In this document: positions 1-8,710 of the stretch, piece by piece
Layout of the letters: each line of letters begins with the position of its first letter
Numbering within the stretch: the first letter of the stretch is position 1
DNA from: Dunaliella salina
Taxonomy: Eukaryota; Chlorophyta; Chlorophyceae; Chlamydomonadales; Dunaliellaceae
Assembly (NCBI GenBank): GCA_002284615.2
Contig: MU069491.1
Span: 274,739-291,792, forward strand
Direction: 5' to 3'
Length of the DNA stretch: 17,054 nt
Position numbers and translations under genes: made by a program
Notes under the pieces: generated by a model
Told to the model about the DNA's origin: nothing
Database searches by the model: none
What the model saw: the letters and a program-made list of their open reading frames with translations, nothing else

Positions 1-39
<39 letters not shown>
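1..39. repeat. (AC)n microsatellite
   Basis: Uninterrupted AC dinucleotide repeat running off the left edge of the window. Its complement (GT)n recurs at 4676-4786. Confidence 0.97.
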
Positions 40-43
<4 letters not shown>

Positions 44-74
44 AAAGGAATGTGATGCTGAGGGGGGTTAACCA

Positions 75-433
75 TTGTTGCAGCTTCTCCCAATTTTTTT
101 TCTGGGCCTGCTGGGGCTACTTTCCACTCCTATGTTTTTGTATCTGAAACCCCCATATGTTGTGATAACATCCTCCATATTCAAAAACAGGAAAGAAGGA
201 GGTCAAAAGTTGACCTTTTTGGCACCCCCTGTGCTAAAATTGCTGAAGGGAAATGCTGGCTGGAATTTTGTGTTTCACCAACCACTGGGTTTTTTCACCC
301 CATTTTGTTTGCATTGATCTTCGTTTGACACAAGGACTTCAGATCGCAAAGAATATTCAATTTTGATCAATAGATGTTCCGGAATGAAAATTTGATGGCG
401 AAAACTAGGGTTCACGCTGCGGCTGATCAGGCA
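75..433 (-). repeat. Diverged inverted copy of the hAT-like element interior
   Basis: Read on the minus strand, this stretch follows the interior of the 5220-6690 element (about 6187-6500). Shared landmarks in the same order are TGATCAGC, GAACCCTAGTTTTC, a run near ATTGCAAA, GACCCAGTGGTTGGT (here AACCCAGTGGTTGGT), GCACAGGGGGTGCCAAAAAGG, TTGACCTCCTTC and GGATGTTA. Similarity stops near 433 on one side and fades near 75 on the other. No terminal inverted repeats were seen at its ends, so it is a fragment or an internally derived repeat. The short ORF in it is not considered coding. Confidence 0.75.
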
Positions 434-761
434 TGTGCCCTGTAACTGTTAGAGAAAGCTCGTGAAACAGGCTACCAAAGGAACCAAAGTTTGTATGGTG
501 TCAGGCACGGGAGAGCTATGCTGGGAGCATGCAAAAAACAGGCAATTTTAGACCCCAGATGACCCCTGGTATTCATCCAGGTCCTGATCTGGCAATGTCT
601 TAGAAATGCATGGATGATCCTGGACCAAAAGTTTTAGGACCTAGTCACTCTTTTCGTTGGCACAATGCGTTTCTGGGATATTTCCTCTGGGGGTCCCACA
701 CATTGGTTACTACCCTCTGAAATGTGATGATTTGCGCACAAACCCTGCATGCCCCCCCTCA
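434..761. other. Unassigned sequence upstream of the first LRR segment
   Basis: No coding signal, RNA gene or clear repeat was recognised. It ends in a pyrimidine-rich run and CAG at 761, a plausible 3' splice site for the LRR segment that follows, so it may be intron. Confidence 0.4.
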
Positions 762-1157
762 GATGCCCCACCTGGAGTGCCTCGACCTGGGCCCATCCTT
801 TGAGGCCACCAGCGCCGGCCTCCAATGTTTGGGCCGATGCCGGGCTCTGCAGTCTCTGTGTCTCGGCAACTTGGTGATCCAGCACGAGGTGCAGGGGATG
901 GGGCCTTCCTCCTCCAGTGGAAGCAGCAGCACCACCACCATCCATGAATTGACAGCCACCAACAGCAGCAACACCAACAATAGCGCTGCCACCACCACCA
1001 CCGCCACCACCAGCTTGACGACCAGCAGGGGGGAATGCTCCGGCAGGAGCAGCCTTGCTGATATGGCTGACACGAACTCTCAATGCAGCTGCATAGCTTG
1101 CGGGTGTCGGCATCAGGGCCCTGGCGAGCGCGGCCGTGGGGCGGGCACTTTGTTTGG
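762..1157 (+). CDS. Leucine-rich-repeat protein, coding segment 1 (partial)
   Basis: The segment begins after a CCCCCCCTCAG acceptor at 761 and ends before a strong GTGAGT donor at 1158; the frame stops immediately beyond, at 1159. The first residues (MPHLECLDLGP..., LQCLGRCRALQSLCLGNLVI) fit the RNI/Amn1 type of leucine-rich repeat, roughly two repeats, a fold used for protein-protein contacts. After about residue 45 the protein becomes a low-complexity Ser/Thr/Asn tract (SSSSGSSSTTT, NSSNTNNS, TTTTATTSLTT), typical of insertions in green-algal proteins. The initial ATG sits directly at the acceptor, so it may be internal and the true start upstream of the window. The minus-strand ORF over the same bases (634-1113) is a shadow. 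Specific function is unknown. Confidence 0.6.
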
Positions 1158-1224
1158 GTGAGTGGTGCGGGCGCTTTTGGTACTTAGCTTAGGTAAGTAG
1201 TGCGGGCACGTTGGAAGGGTGAGT
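1135..1224 (+). repeat. Three short direct repeats, each ending in a consensus 5' splice site
   Basis: Three imperfect copies of a G-rich unit (GTGCGGGC, T-rich middle, GG, then GTRAGT) follow one another. The splice-like ends are GTGAGT at 1158, GTAAGT at 1193 and GTGAGT at 1219. The first is the most likely donor of the LRR segment because the frame closes at 1159-1161. Confidence 0.55.
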
Positions 1225-1332
1225 CCTCCGATCAATACGCCAGTGAATGCAGAAGCATCACCTTGAACCTGGTATCCCGGTTCATCGTGTTGCCAGGGAC
1301 CCACCAGACCCGCATTAGCTTCCTTTTTCATC

Positions 1333-1435
1333 TGGTGAAAAGATGCGAAACTCTTCGAGCTAAAGTGTTTCCTCCTTTCTAGTTGATGCAGGCAGTATCC
1401 TCACTGCCTGCGCAGCTCCTAGGGCTATGCCTTTG
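1333..1435 (+). mobile_element. R-family retroelement, 3'-end remnant (copy A)
   Basis: This aligns with the 3' end of the R insert at 12408-12504: TGGTGAAAAGA, then T/C-rich sequence, TTGATG and CACTGCCTGCG. It contains a perfect 9-bp hairpin, GCAGGCAGT (1388-1396) and ACTGCCTGC (1403-1411), with a 6-base loop. Upstream is a second helix, GAAAC (1347-1351) with GTTTC (1367-1371). No part of the R coding domain is present, so this is a very short 5'-truncated insertion. Left boundary uncertain. Confidence 0.6.
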
Positions 1436-1483
1436 TTTTCCTTTATGGAAGCTCCACTGGACGGCATGGGTTGCTGCAGCTTG

Positions 1484-1545
1484 TGTCTCCATCCTGCCTT
1501 GTGGTATGCCTGGAAGAGGAGAAGAGGCTGATGCTACGGGTCAGG
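1484..1545 (+). repeat. Isolated monomer of the 70-bp satellite
   Basis: TGCTTGTGTCTCCATCCTGCC followed by TGCCTGGAAGAGGAG and AGGCTG matches the monomer of the array at 2535-3098 but stands alone about 1 kb upstream. The words GGTCAGGTCAGCCAAGC just after it are the inverse of CTTGGCTGACCTGAC at the left edge of the main array. Confidence 0.65.
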
Positions 1546-2534
1546 TCAGCCAAGCTATGTAAAAAAATTAGGAGTTAATGCCCCGCTGCAAAATGAGCAT
1601 GCTGAGTAGTTGAGGGTGACTCATTTGGCACTACTGCATCAAAAGTTAGGGTGGTGCTCTAGTGTGGAGCCAGGGGCATTTTAGGTCATTTTTGACCATT
1701 TCCATACACCTGCTCAGGCCCAAAATCTGCCCATATTTTGGCTCTCAGGTATTGTAGTCAAGCCTGACTCAACGGAGTGAAAAGAGGTGGGGGCAAAATT
1801 TGGTTCTGAGCACTTAGTGCATGGTCACCTGTGCACATTTGTTAGGCAAAGTGGTGCAACCAGGGAAAGCATGCAAGCACTGTGCTTGGCCACAACCTGA
1901 GTATGAGGACCTGTTCAGCATGCTTCCCAGGCATACCTGCCAAGTTTGGGGGGCCAGGTGTGCAGGGAGTGGCTCCTGGCAAGCAGTGACAGCTGGGCGT
2001 TTGACCAAAACATCAGGCTCTGGTTAGCCCGCCTGCCTGAGCGTCTACTTGCATGGTGGACGCATGCTTTTGCACCTAAAGATGAAAATGGAAAACTTTG
2101 ACTTGTGTGTGAGGGCCCCAAATTTTGAACGAGATAGCACAGGCTGAGTTTTTTTATAATATTTTTTCATCCCAGCAGAAATGTCGCGGCCCCAAATGGT
2201 GCAGTTGTTGCTCTGTCATGGGAACTAGCCGTTTCCCCTGCCAGAATTGAGGTCCGGGGAGCGATTTTCTGGACCCCCAGTTCCCAGGGCCCCCGGAATG
2301 TGCCCTTGATGGTGTGCCCATCCATCGCTGACGGTCAGGTTAGTCGGAGGGAGTTTCCTGAGGACCCATTTGGCAGGGATTTGGCCTAATATCTGGCTCC
2401 CCACCCTGGGCCACCCTCCAGCACGAACTGAGTATGCAGAGTTGTTCAAAAAGGTCAAGCTGAAGGTCCTGCATGCTCAGATTTGGCTGGCTGCAGTGGG
2501 GCATTAACTCAACCTGCTTGGCTGACCTGACAAC
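1546..2534. other. Unassigned intergenic or intronic sequence
   Basis: About 1 kb with only short, mutually overlapping ORFs on both strands and no recognisable domain, RNA gene or repeat. It falls between LRR segments 1 and 2, so it may be intron. Confidence 0.4.
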
Positions 2535-3098
2535 GGGCCTGCAGCATGCTTGGAAGAGGAGCAGAGGCTGGCACTTCCCATGAAGGCCCCGCTCATGCCT
2601 TCGGGCCTGCAGCATGTCTGGAAGAGGAATCAGGCTGGCACTCCCAATCCAGGCCTGTGCTTGTGTCTCCATCGTGCCTGCAGTGTACCTGAAAGAGGAA
2701 CACAGGCTGGCACTNNCNNTGCANGCCCNNGCTCGTGTCTTNGGGCCTNCAGCATGTCTGGAAAAGGAATCAGGCTGGCACTCCCAATCCAGGCCTGTGC
2801 TTGTGTCTCCATCGTGCCTGCAGTGTACCTGAAAGAGGAACACAGGCTGGCACTNCCAATGCAAGCCCGAGCTCGTGTCTTNGGGCCTNCAGCATGTCTG
2901 GAAAAGGAATCAGGCTGGCACTCCCAATCCAGGCCTGTGCTTGTGTCTCCATCGTGCCTGCAGTGTACCTGAAAGAGGAACACAGGCTGGCACTCCCAAT
3001 GCAAGCCCGAGCTCGTGTCTTCGGGCCTACAGCATGCCTGGGAGGGGAACAGAGGCCGGCACTCCCCATGAAGGCCCATGCTCGTGTCCTGCTCTTGC
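2535..3098. repeat. Satellite: 70-bp monomers arranged as 140-bp dimers
   Basis: The CAGCATG word recurs exactly every 140 bases (2610, 2750, 2890, 3030). Each 140-bp unit holds two related monomers of about 70 bp. Type A has CAGCATGTCTGGAARAGGAA, TCAGGCTGGCACTCCCAATC and TTGTGTCTCCATCGTGCC. Type B has CAGTGTACCTGAAAGAGGAA, CACAGGCTGGCACTCCCAAT and CTCGTGTCTTCGGGCC. Flanking monomers (2540 and 3030 onward) are more diverged, as expected of array edges. The ORFs crossing it on both strands are artefacts: 140 is not a multiple of three. Many Ns in the middle units suggest a collapsed consensus. Confidence 0.92.
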
Positions 3099-3494
3099 GG
3101 CTAGTAGTCAACAGGCTGTGCATGTACCCTCAAACGGTGCACCACGCAGCCAGGGGCCAACGATGTTCCCGTCCTTAAAGAGGTTGCAGGTGAGGCTATT
3201 GTACTGCTCGCCATTGCGCTTGGAAACACTGTTTGGGGGTTGATTGGAATGCTGCTGATCTGTGCACACAGCGTGACCATATGCCAGCACTCCCAGGAAC
3301 ACAGCAGCCTCAGAACAGTGTTCATTTCATCCTCTTTGTACCAGAAGTGCTTGAGCACAGTAGTCTCTATAAATAGGTTCAGAGTCCTGCTTGTATGTCA
3401 CTTTGAATGCAGTTTGGGGGATCATTCTTCACATGCGGGCTTCATATGGTCTTCCCGATGGCTCCCATTGGGTCGTTGACATCCGTTCGTGTGA
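3099..3494. other. Unassigned sequence
   Basis: No domain, RNA gene or repeat recognised. ORFs on both strands are short and overlap each other without recognisable products. Confidence 0.35.
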
Positions 3495-3672
3495 GAGGCT
3501 ACAGCACGGTACGGGGTTGGTGCCTGACAAATGCATTGAGGTGTGTCTTGACATGCTGTTGAAATGTTAGACGAATGAAATGTTAGGCAAGCAGGACAGA
3601 GGCTACAGCTCGGTAAGGGGTTTGTGCCTGCCAAATGTATGGAGGTGTATCTTGACTTGCTTTTGGCGAATG
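3495..3672. repeat. Direct duplication, 104-bp offset
   Basis: GAGGCTACAGC..CGGTA.GGGGTT.GTGCCTG.CAAATG.AT.GAGGTGT.TCTTGAC.TGCT occurs from 3495 and again from 3599, with about 10-15% differences by eye. Short words GAAATGTTAG (3561 region) and GAATGAGATGGCAAATGAGATGG (3668 region) add smaller-scale repetition after each copy. Confidence 0.8.
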
Positions 3673-4675
3673 AGATGGCAAATGAGATGGAAACAGTTGG
3701 CAAATGGGACAGAAGCTGCCGCAAGCGCATGCAGCCAAACCTGTTTGCCCATAAACTTCCACGGGCACGCTTGGCTGGGAAAGGTCAGGCCAGGCATCTA
3801 GGTTTGAGTTAATGCCCCAACGGGATCAGCCGTATCTAGGTTTGCAGGACCTTTAATTTGACCTTTCTGGGCAACCCTGTTTCACAGTGTTGGAGACAAT
3901 AAAGCACTGCCTGCGTCAAGCAAGGAAACCCAATTGTGCGTGCCAAGACCCCTCTCATGTGCATCGGCAGTGTGGAGGAAGACTTGATCAGCAGTCTGAC
4001 TCCACATTCAGGGCCTCCTTCATTTTTAAGTTTAAGGCAAAGCTTGCATGAAAACTCACGCACATGGGCAGTCTGAAAGGTAAATGATTCAAACATGCGT
4101 TTTGCATGCCTCCACACGATGATGCTGGCACGCAAGTGCTGAAGTGCACACCTGAAAAGTTGTTTGCAAGAAGGCATGTTTGGCGGTCTCCAGTTGGCCA
4201 ATTTCATGCGTCTACACCATACAGGTGCATCACGCTTTCCAGCATTAAAGTGGAAATGTACAGCACATTTATTCGGAACTAGCCAAGCCCTATGTAATGC
4301 AAACATGCACCAGCAGCCAAGTCAGGCCTGCTTCCATGCAACCTTGTCATTGATGCTGCCAATTGAACAGCATGCACGGCCTTCAGAAATTGCACTTCCC
4401 TTCAGCTGCAACATGCGCATGGGGACCCCCCTTGAGGACAGGTGCTTTCAAAGATGCGAGTTCGAGGGAGCATGCATGCATGGAAGCTTCTGGATAAAGA
4501 GCAGTCATTGCATGTAGCCAGGCCGTTTGAGTAGAGGCTCTTGTCGCGTGAGCTCGCTGTCATGAAGATTGCTAAACCCGGGGCCCGAAGCCTAAATCCC
4601 CCAAATTTTATGTGCATGCTTCATGGTTGCACACTTATGGTTAAATGCATTGTGGAAGCATTTCTGGAGTAGAGT
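3673..4675. other. Unassigned sequence
   Basis: There is a 156-codon minus-strand ORF (3836-4306) with no recognisable domain, low-information composition and an overlapping plus-strand ORF. Not accepted as a gene. The region is notably rich in GCATGC/CATGCA words (for example around 4470-4482). Confidence 0.35.
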
Positions 4676-4697
4676 GTGTGTGTGTGTGAGTGTGTGA

Positions 4698-4772
<75 letters not shown>

Positions 4773-4786
4773 TGTGCGCGCGCGTC
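4676..4786. repeat. (GT)n microsatellite with GC tail
   Basis: About 100 bases of GT repeat, interrupted by GAGTGTGTGAATG near the left and TATG near the right, ending in GCGCGCGCG. The Cys-Val and Thr-His repeat ORFs here are translations of the dinucleotide repeat and are not genes. Confidence 0.97.
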
Positions 4787-5211
4787 CATCTGCTTTGGCG
4801 ATGGCCAACGGCATGCATGCCATTGCTGTCATGTTCAATACAGGCTCGCTGGTAATGTTCACACAGCAGATTCCCCTTGCATAATCAGATCATCCTTGGC
4901 TCTTCAAGGGGTCCTGCGAAAATGGTGCTATAAGCTTCAGTCATGCAAGCACACTCCTATTAGTTAGTTTTGCCCTCACCAACCATGTCTGCGCTTCCCT
5001 GCTGCCTCTGGAACAACTCCAGTCTAGTACAGAGCAGCCTGACCTTCCTTTGGTGTCTTCAACTCTGGCCTTGCCTATGGATATTTCAAAAAGAGTGAGG
5101 ACATCTTGAAGGTGATTAGGAAAAGCAGATTGAACTTTTGCCGGGTGGTTTCACTCTGTGCAAGGCCCAGCTTCTTATCAATGCCAATTATTGGCAAATT
5201 CACTTCCCTGA
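4787..5211. other. Unassigned sequence
   Basis: No coding domain or repeat recognised between the GT microsatellite and the hAT-like element. Confidence 0.35.
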
Positions 5212-5219
5212 AAGAATGT

Positions 5220-5801
5220 CAGAGGTGGGCAACAAAGGCCCCCAAACAGGGGTCCTTTTGAAATGTTCCCTTAGCAAGGTGGCCCCACTGGCCCTACTGT
5301 GCACTTTTTGTGCTTAGCATCAAATGGTCCTTCCATAGTTCCTAAATTTGAAAAGTGCAACTCGGGGCCACTTCTGTGAGTCATTGAACCAAGAAAATGT
5401 CATTGTCAAAAAATGGAGGGAAAAGACCCAGTAGTTGGTCAGATACAGAATTTCAGCCGTTTCTCTTATTGAAAATCCAGCACTAGGGGTGCCAAGAAGG
5501 TCAATTTTTGCAGAGGTGGGCGATGAAGGCCTCAAATAGGGGTATTTTTGAAATGTTCCCTTGGCAAGGTGGCCCCACTTGGCACTTTTTGTGCTTGGCA
5601 CCAAATGGTAACCCTGGTCACTATCCATAGCTCCTGAATTTGAAAGGTGCTACTTGGGGCCACTCCTGCTATTTGCCAAAACGTGAACCCTATTTTTTGA
5701 GTAGGCACCCACCATATCTGACCAGCCAGAGCACCAAAATGAGTGATTTTTAGTGATTTGGAGTCCTTGTAATAAAAAAATTTTGTTGCAAAAAAAATTA
5801 G
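5220..5801. repeat. 291-bp tandem duplication including a second CAGAGGTGGGC end
   Basis: CAGAGGTGGGC at 5220 recurs exactly at 5511. Both copies continue with AAGGCC..CAAA.AGGGGT..TTTTGAAATGTTCCCTT.GCAAGGTGGCCCCACT, CTTTTTGTGCTT, and further on GACCCAGT.GTTGGTCAGATAC and AATCCAGCACTAGGGGTGCCAA. The second copy is extended by extra sequence after about 5690. Confidence 0.85.
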
Positions 5802-6590
5802 TGAAAAGACCCAGTGGTTGGTCAGATACTGGATTTCAACCATTTCCCTTTAAAAAATCCAGCACTAGGGGTGCCAAAAAGGTCAATTTTTGACCTCCTT
5901 CATCCTCACTTTTGAATATGCAGGATGTTAGCATACCATATAAAGGTTATTAAGAAAATATTTGGGGGGTGAAAAATGGTCCCAGGGTGAAGCTTTGGGC
6001 CAATTAGGGTGATCTGAGGCCAGGAGAGTGATCTGGAGTCCTATTTTCTTCATTTTTTGGTGAACATAGTTGTTATTGATATAATAATGGTTAACATGGT
6101 CTGATTTGGAAAATAATGGTGGGAAAGTACATTTTTAGAGAGGAAGAACTTGTGGAGACCGTCGCTATTACTTATGGAGACCGTGCCTGATCAGCTGCGG
6201 CGTGAACCCTAGTTTTCACCACCAAATCTCCATTCCAGATCACCCATTGCACCAAATTGGGTGATTTTTTATGATTTGGTGTCCTTGTAATAAAAGTGTA
6301 TCATTGCAAAAAAGTGAAGTGAAAAGACCCAGTGGTTGGTCAGATACAGAATTTCAGCCATATCCCTAAGAGAAATTGCAGCACAGGGGGTCACGGTGCC
6401 AAAAAGGTCAATTTTTGACCTTCTTCATTCCTTTTTTTGAAGATGCAGGATGTTAGCATCGTATACAAAAGATATAAAAGCAAAATTTTGGGAGCAAAGA
6501 ATGGTCCCAGGGTGGAGCTGTGGGCCATTTAGGTGATATGAGGCCAGGAGAGTGATCTGGGGTCAACCAATTTTCATCATTTTTTGGTGA
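5740..6590. repeat. Two diverged direct blocks 518 bp apart inside the hAT-like element
   Basis: GTCCTTGTAATAAAA occurs at 5763 and 6281, followed in both by a TTGCAAAAAA run, GTGAAAAGACCCAGTGGTTG, GTCAGATAC, GTGCCAAAAAGGTCAATTTT, GCAGGATGTTAGCAT, AATGGTCCCAGGGTG and GAGGCCAGGAGAGTGATCTGG. The inverted copy at 75-433 belongs to the same block. Confidence 0.85.
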
Positions 6591-6690
6591 ATGTGTTTTT
6601 ATCTATATTATAATGGTTGGCCTGGTCAGGTTTAGAAAATGACAGAGGGAAAGAACATGTTCAGGAATTTGGACCCGTCGCCCACCTCTG

Positions 6691-6979
6691 AGAGAATGTA
6701 AAACCTTTCTGTCAATTTTCATGACAATTCAGGGAGCATGTAGTAAAAGGATGGAACCTGGACCATTGATGTCTTCCTTGTTTTCTTGCATGTGCTTCTT
6801 GCTATATAGTACCTGCCTGTATGCTCTGAGCTTCTGCTGCACGCAAAGACTAAGCTGTCATTCTTCCTTTAATTTATTAGGAGAAACATTTGCCTGACGC
6901 ACTTAGCATTGCAAGTTTGCTACAATGAACATTTAAAAGGAATTCAAGCGCCACATGCTGTTTGGAAACATGTCCACAG
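6691..6979. other. Probable intron sequence
   Basis: No coding or repeat signal. It ends with CCACAG at 6979, the acceptor of the next LRR segment. Confidence 0.4.
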
Positions 6980-7075
6980 GTTGTTGGTCCTCACATGGTA
7001 AGCCTTGCCAATCAGAAAGGCATTGAACACCTCGAACTCCACGGTGGATATACCTTATCTCCAGAAGATTGCCTG
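6980..7075 (+). CDS. Leucine-rich-repeat protein, coding segment 2
   Basis: A 96-base, 32-codon open segment lies between a TGTCCACAG acceptor (ending 6979) and a GTAGGT donor (7076). It encodes LANQKGIEHLELHG followed by TLSPEDCL, a clear RNI-type leucine-rich repeat with L/I at the conserved LxxLxL-like positions. It is in phase 0 at both ends and is one repeat long, as exons of this protein class often are. It is too short to stand out in an ORF scan. It probably belongs to the same gene as 762-1157, separated by about 5.8 kb of repeat-laden intron, although intervening exons were not identified. Confidence 0.6.
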
Positions 7076-7429
7076 GTAGGTGGAACAGCTCTTGGTTAAA
7101 GGTTGAATGCAATTGCTATCAGACCTTACTCTGCCTATGGAAGCTTGATGCATTTCGGTTGTTGCAGGGAAAAGTTTGCATGTCTTCATTTGGTGGGGTG
7201 ATGTCCTGTGCTTTATGTGCAACCATACAGGCTTGCAAGACATTACCTCAGCACGTTTGACTTATGTGAGATTCTCCAAAAGTTTGTGTCTCTTGTAAAT
7301 GCCTGACTTTAGGACCAGTTTGAAGTTCTTTACTAGCATCCAGTGACAGGCAGGAACACATGGCTATAGTTATGCTGTCCGTGGCTGTAACCCCTGCATA
7401 CTATTTCATGTGGTGTCTTTGTCGTACAG

Positions 7430-7778
7430 GACGGCATGACAGACACAGTGAGAATTTGTGCATGTTGTGCATGGCGGAGTTGCACATCTGAACGACAGTC
7501 CCACGCAATTGGTGTGGTTGCTGGTAAATATCATATCTACTCTTCCATACATGCAGCCGCTTGTCAGAGGATTACCTCGCCTGAGGAAGCTCACGTTTGC
7601 ATGCTGCCCACTCGTAACACCGAAGGCAGCGAGCCATCTGCTCAGTGTGTCTAGTAGCAGCTGCTTGGCAGTCATTGAGCTCCGACGTTCAGGTGGTACA
7701 GAGGGCAGTGGTGGGGGAGGCACAAGGCAATCACATGGCTGTGAGGGAGAGGATATCCAAGAAATCAGGAGAAGCTAG
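7430..7778 (+). CDS. Leucine-rich-repeat protein, coding segment 3 (C-terminal, frame uncertain)
   Basis: A TCGTACAG acceptor ends at 7429. The frame best matching a leucine-rich repeat (open from 7458) gives LPYMQPLVRGLPRLRKLTFACCPLV, then a Ser-rich stretch, CLAVIELRR and a Gly/Ser-rich tail ending at TAG 7776-7778. That frame has stops at 7437 and 7449, so it cannot run from the 7429 acceptor. A different frame is open from 7430 (DGMTDTVRIC...) for about 70 codons. Either a further splice junction (for example the CAG at 7496-7498) or a one-base lesion separates them. Between 7076 and 7429, LQDITSARLTYV near 7230 might be another decayed repeat. The product is probably the C-terminus of the same LRR protein. 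Confidence 0.5.
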
Positions 7779-8187
7779 CACTGTCAGGTATTTTTTGTGT
7801 TGATTATGGTTTATAAGCGGGAGGGTTGTGCGCATGCCAAGGGGGCCTTTGAGGATCCTACAAATGCACGAGAGAAGTTCAGTTAGCCAGGCAGATTTGA
7901 GGGTGAAGGGAACTTAACAAGGTGCTGGAATTGTTGGAAATGGAGTAGCGTTGCTTGTTGGACATTTCATCAAGAGGTGCTGACATCAAACCGGAATGTT
8001 GTATCTCATGGGCATTCATCGTGCTGACCATCATGACAAATTCGATTCCCTTTGTGGTCATTTGTGTTTTATGTGTCAAAATCCCCCTTTCTAAACTGTT
8101 GCACAACTTTGTTCTTGAATACAGCCCTTGCATTGGTGCTACATTTCATGATCATCGCAGGGCGTTGCTGCCTTCTTGTACATGTAG
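7779..8187. other. Unassigned sequence downstream of the LRR segments
   Basis: Overlapping short ORFs on both strands without recognisable domains. No TGTAA polyadenylation signal was found close behind the LRR stop codon. Confidence 0.35.
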
Positions 8188-8270
8188 TGAAAAATTATGG
8201 CCCGTCGAGGCAACGTCCCTTTTCTCTTAATTGAAGGAAGCATTTTCACAATGCATTTTCACTGCTGATG
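8188..8270 (+). mobile_element. R-family 3'-end remnant (copy B, degenerate)
   Basis: TAGTGAAAAA, then CCGTCGAGGC, TCCCTTTTCTCTTAATTGA, ATTTTCACTGC matches the spacing and wording of the R 3' end at 12408-12490. A local duplication of ATTTTCAC has altered the terminal hairpin, leaving GCATT (8240-8244) with AATGC (8250-8254). It is weaker than the other copies. Confidence 0.4.
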
Positions 8271-8639
8271 TTCATTTGCTCTTTTTCTTTGTTGTTGTAG
8301 TTCAAGTGAGTGAACGCTGCCAAGCTTGTGAGGTGTTGCTTTTCTTCAAGAGCGACAGATGAGCTTGGGGAAAGAGCCTTCCAACATGCAATTCAAGTAT
8401 TTGGGTCATACTGCCTGAACTGTTGCCCGTACTATGATTAAAAATATCAGCTAGCCGTTGAAGAATGTTTTGAAGCTGGAATTTTTTTCGGGGGGAAGCA
8501 GTGTCGACATTTTGCATGCATGAATTTTGACACTCGTACACAGGTTGAAACCACTCTGCTCTCTTTCTTGGGTATGCTATGTGGTGATGCTCTCTTTCCT
8601 TATGTTTCTTTTCTTAATTGTTTCGCCAAGTCTCCAGAT

Positions 8640-8700
8640 CCCCACAAGGGTTACAAGGGTTACAAGGGTGGCCTACAGTCAGGCGCCACAACCTATGCCA
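8640..8700 (-). mobile_element. Non-LTR retrotransposon 3'-terminal stub with TTGTAACCC tail
   Basis: On the minus strand GTTGTGGCGCCTGACTGTAGG leads into CACCCTTGTAACCCTTGTAACCCTTG. It translates as VVAPDCRPPL and then TAA inside the first tail unit, as in LINE-1 at 10307-10330. Only the last dozen codons are present, so this is an extreme 5' truncation. The same GTTGTGGCGCCTGACT word occurs in opposite orientation at about 9807. Confidence 0.5.
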
Positions 8701-8710
8701 AATTTGGGTG

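Larger units (their letters stand above)
5220..6690. mobile_element. Non-autonomous hAT-like DNA transposon
   Basis: The element is bounded by an 11-bp perfect inverted repeat, CAGAGGTGGGC at 5220-5230 and GCCCACCTCTG at 6680-6690. The CAG...CTG ends and this particular sequence are characteristic of the hAT superfamily. Flanking octamers AAGAATGT (5212-5219) and GAGAATGT (6692-6699, one base beyond the end) match 7 of 8, consistent with a decayed 8-bp TSD. At 1471 bp, no transposase domain or long ORF is present, so mobility would need a hAT transposase from elsewhere. Inside are a 291-bp tandem unit (from 5220 and 5511) and another pair of similar blocks 518 bp apart. It lies between LRR segments 1 and 2, probably in an intron. 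Confidence 0.75.

Noticed and set aside
634..1113. 159-codon minus-strand Gly/Ala-rich ORF
   Set aside because: It is the reverse of the LRR segment with its Ser/Thr/Asn codon repeats; the plus-strand frame has a recognisable domain.
2535..3098. Possible CRISPR-like array of regular repeats
   Set aside because: Repeats are 70 bp, contiguous and without unique spacers, in a eukaryotic context. It is a satellite.
2340..3243. Six overlapping ORFs of up to 174 codons on both strands
   Set aside because: They lie across the 140-bp satellite. The unit length is not a multiple of three and the same peptides appear in several frames.
3836..4306. 156-codon minus-strand ORF
   Set aside because: No recognisable domain, no splice or neighbouring context, and overlapped by plus-strand ORFs of similar quality.
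4592..4967. Long Thr-His and Cys-Val repeat ORFs on both strands
   Set aside because: They are translations of the GT/AC microsatellite in all frames.
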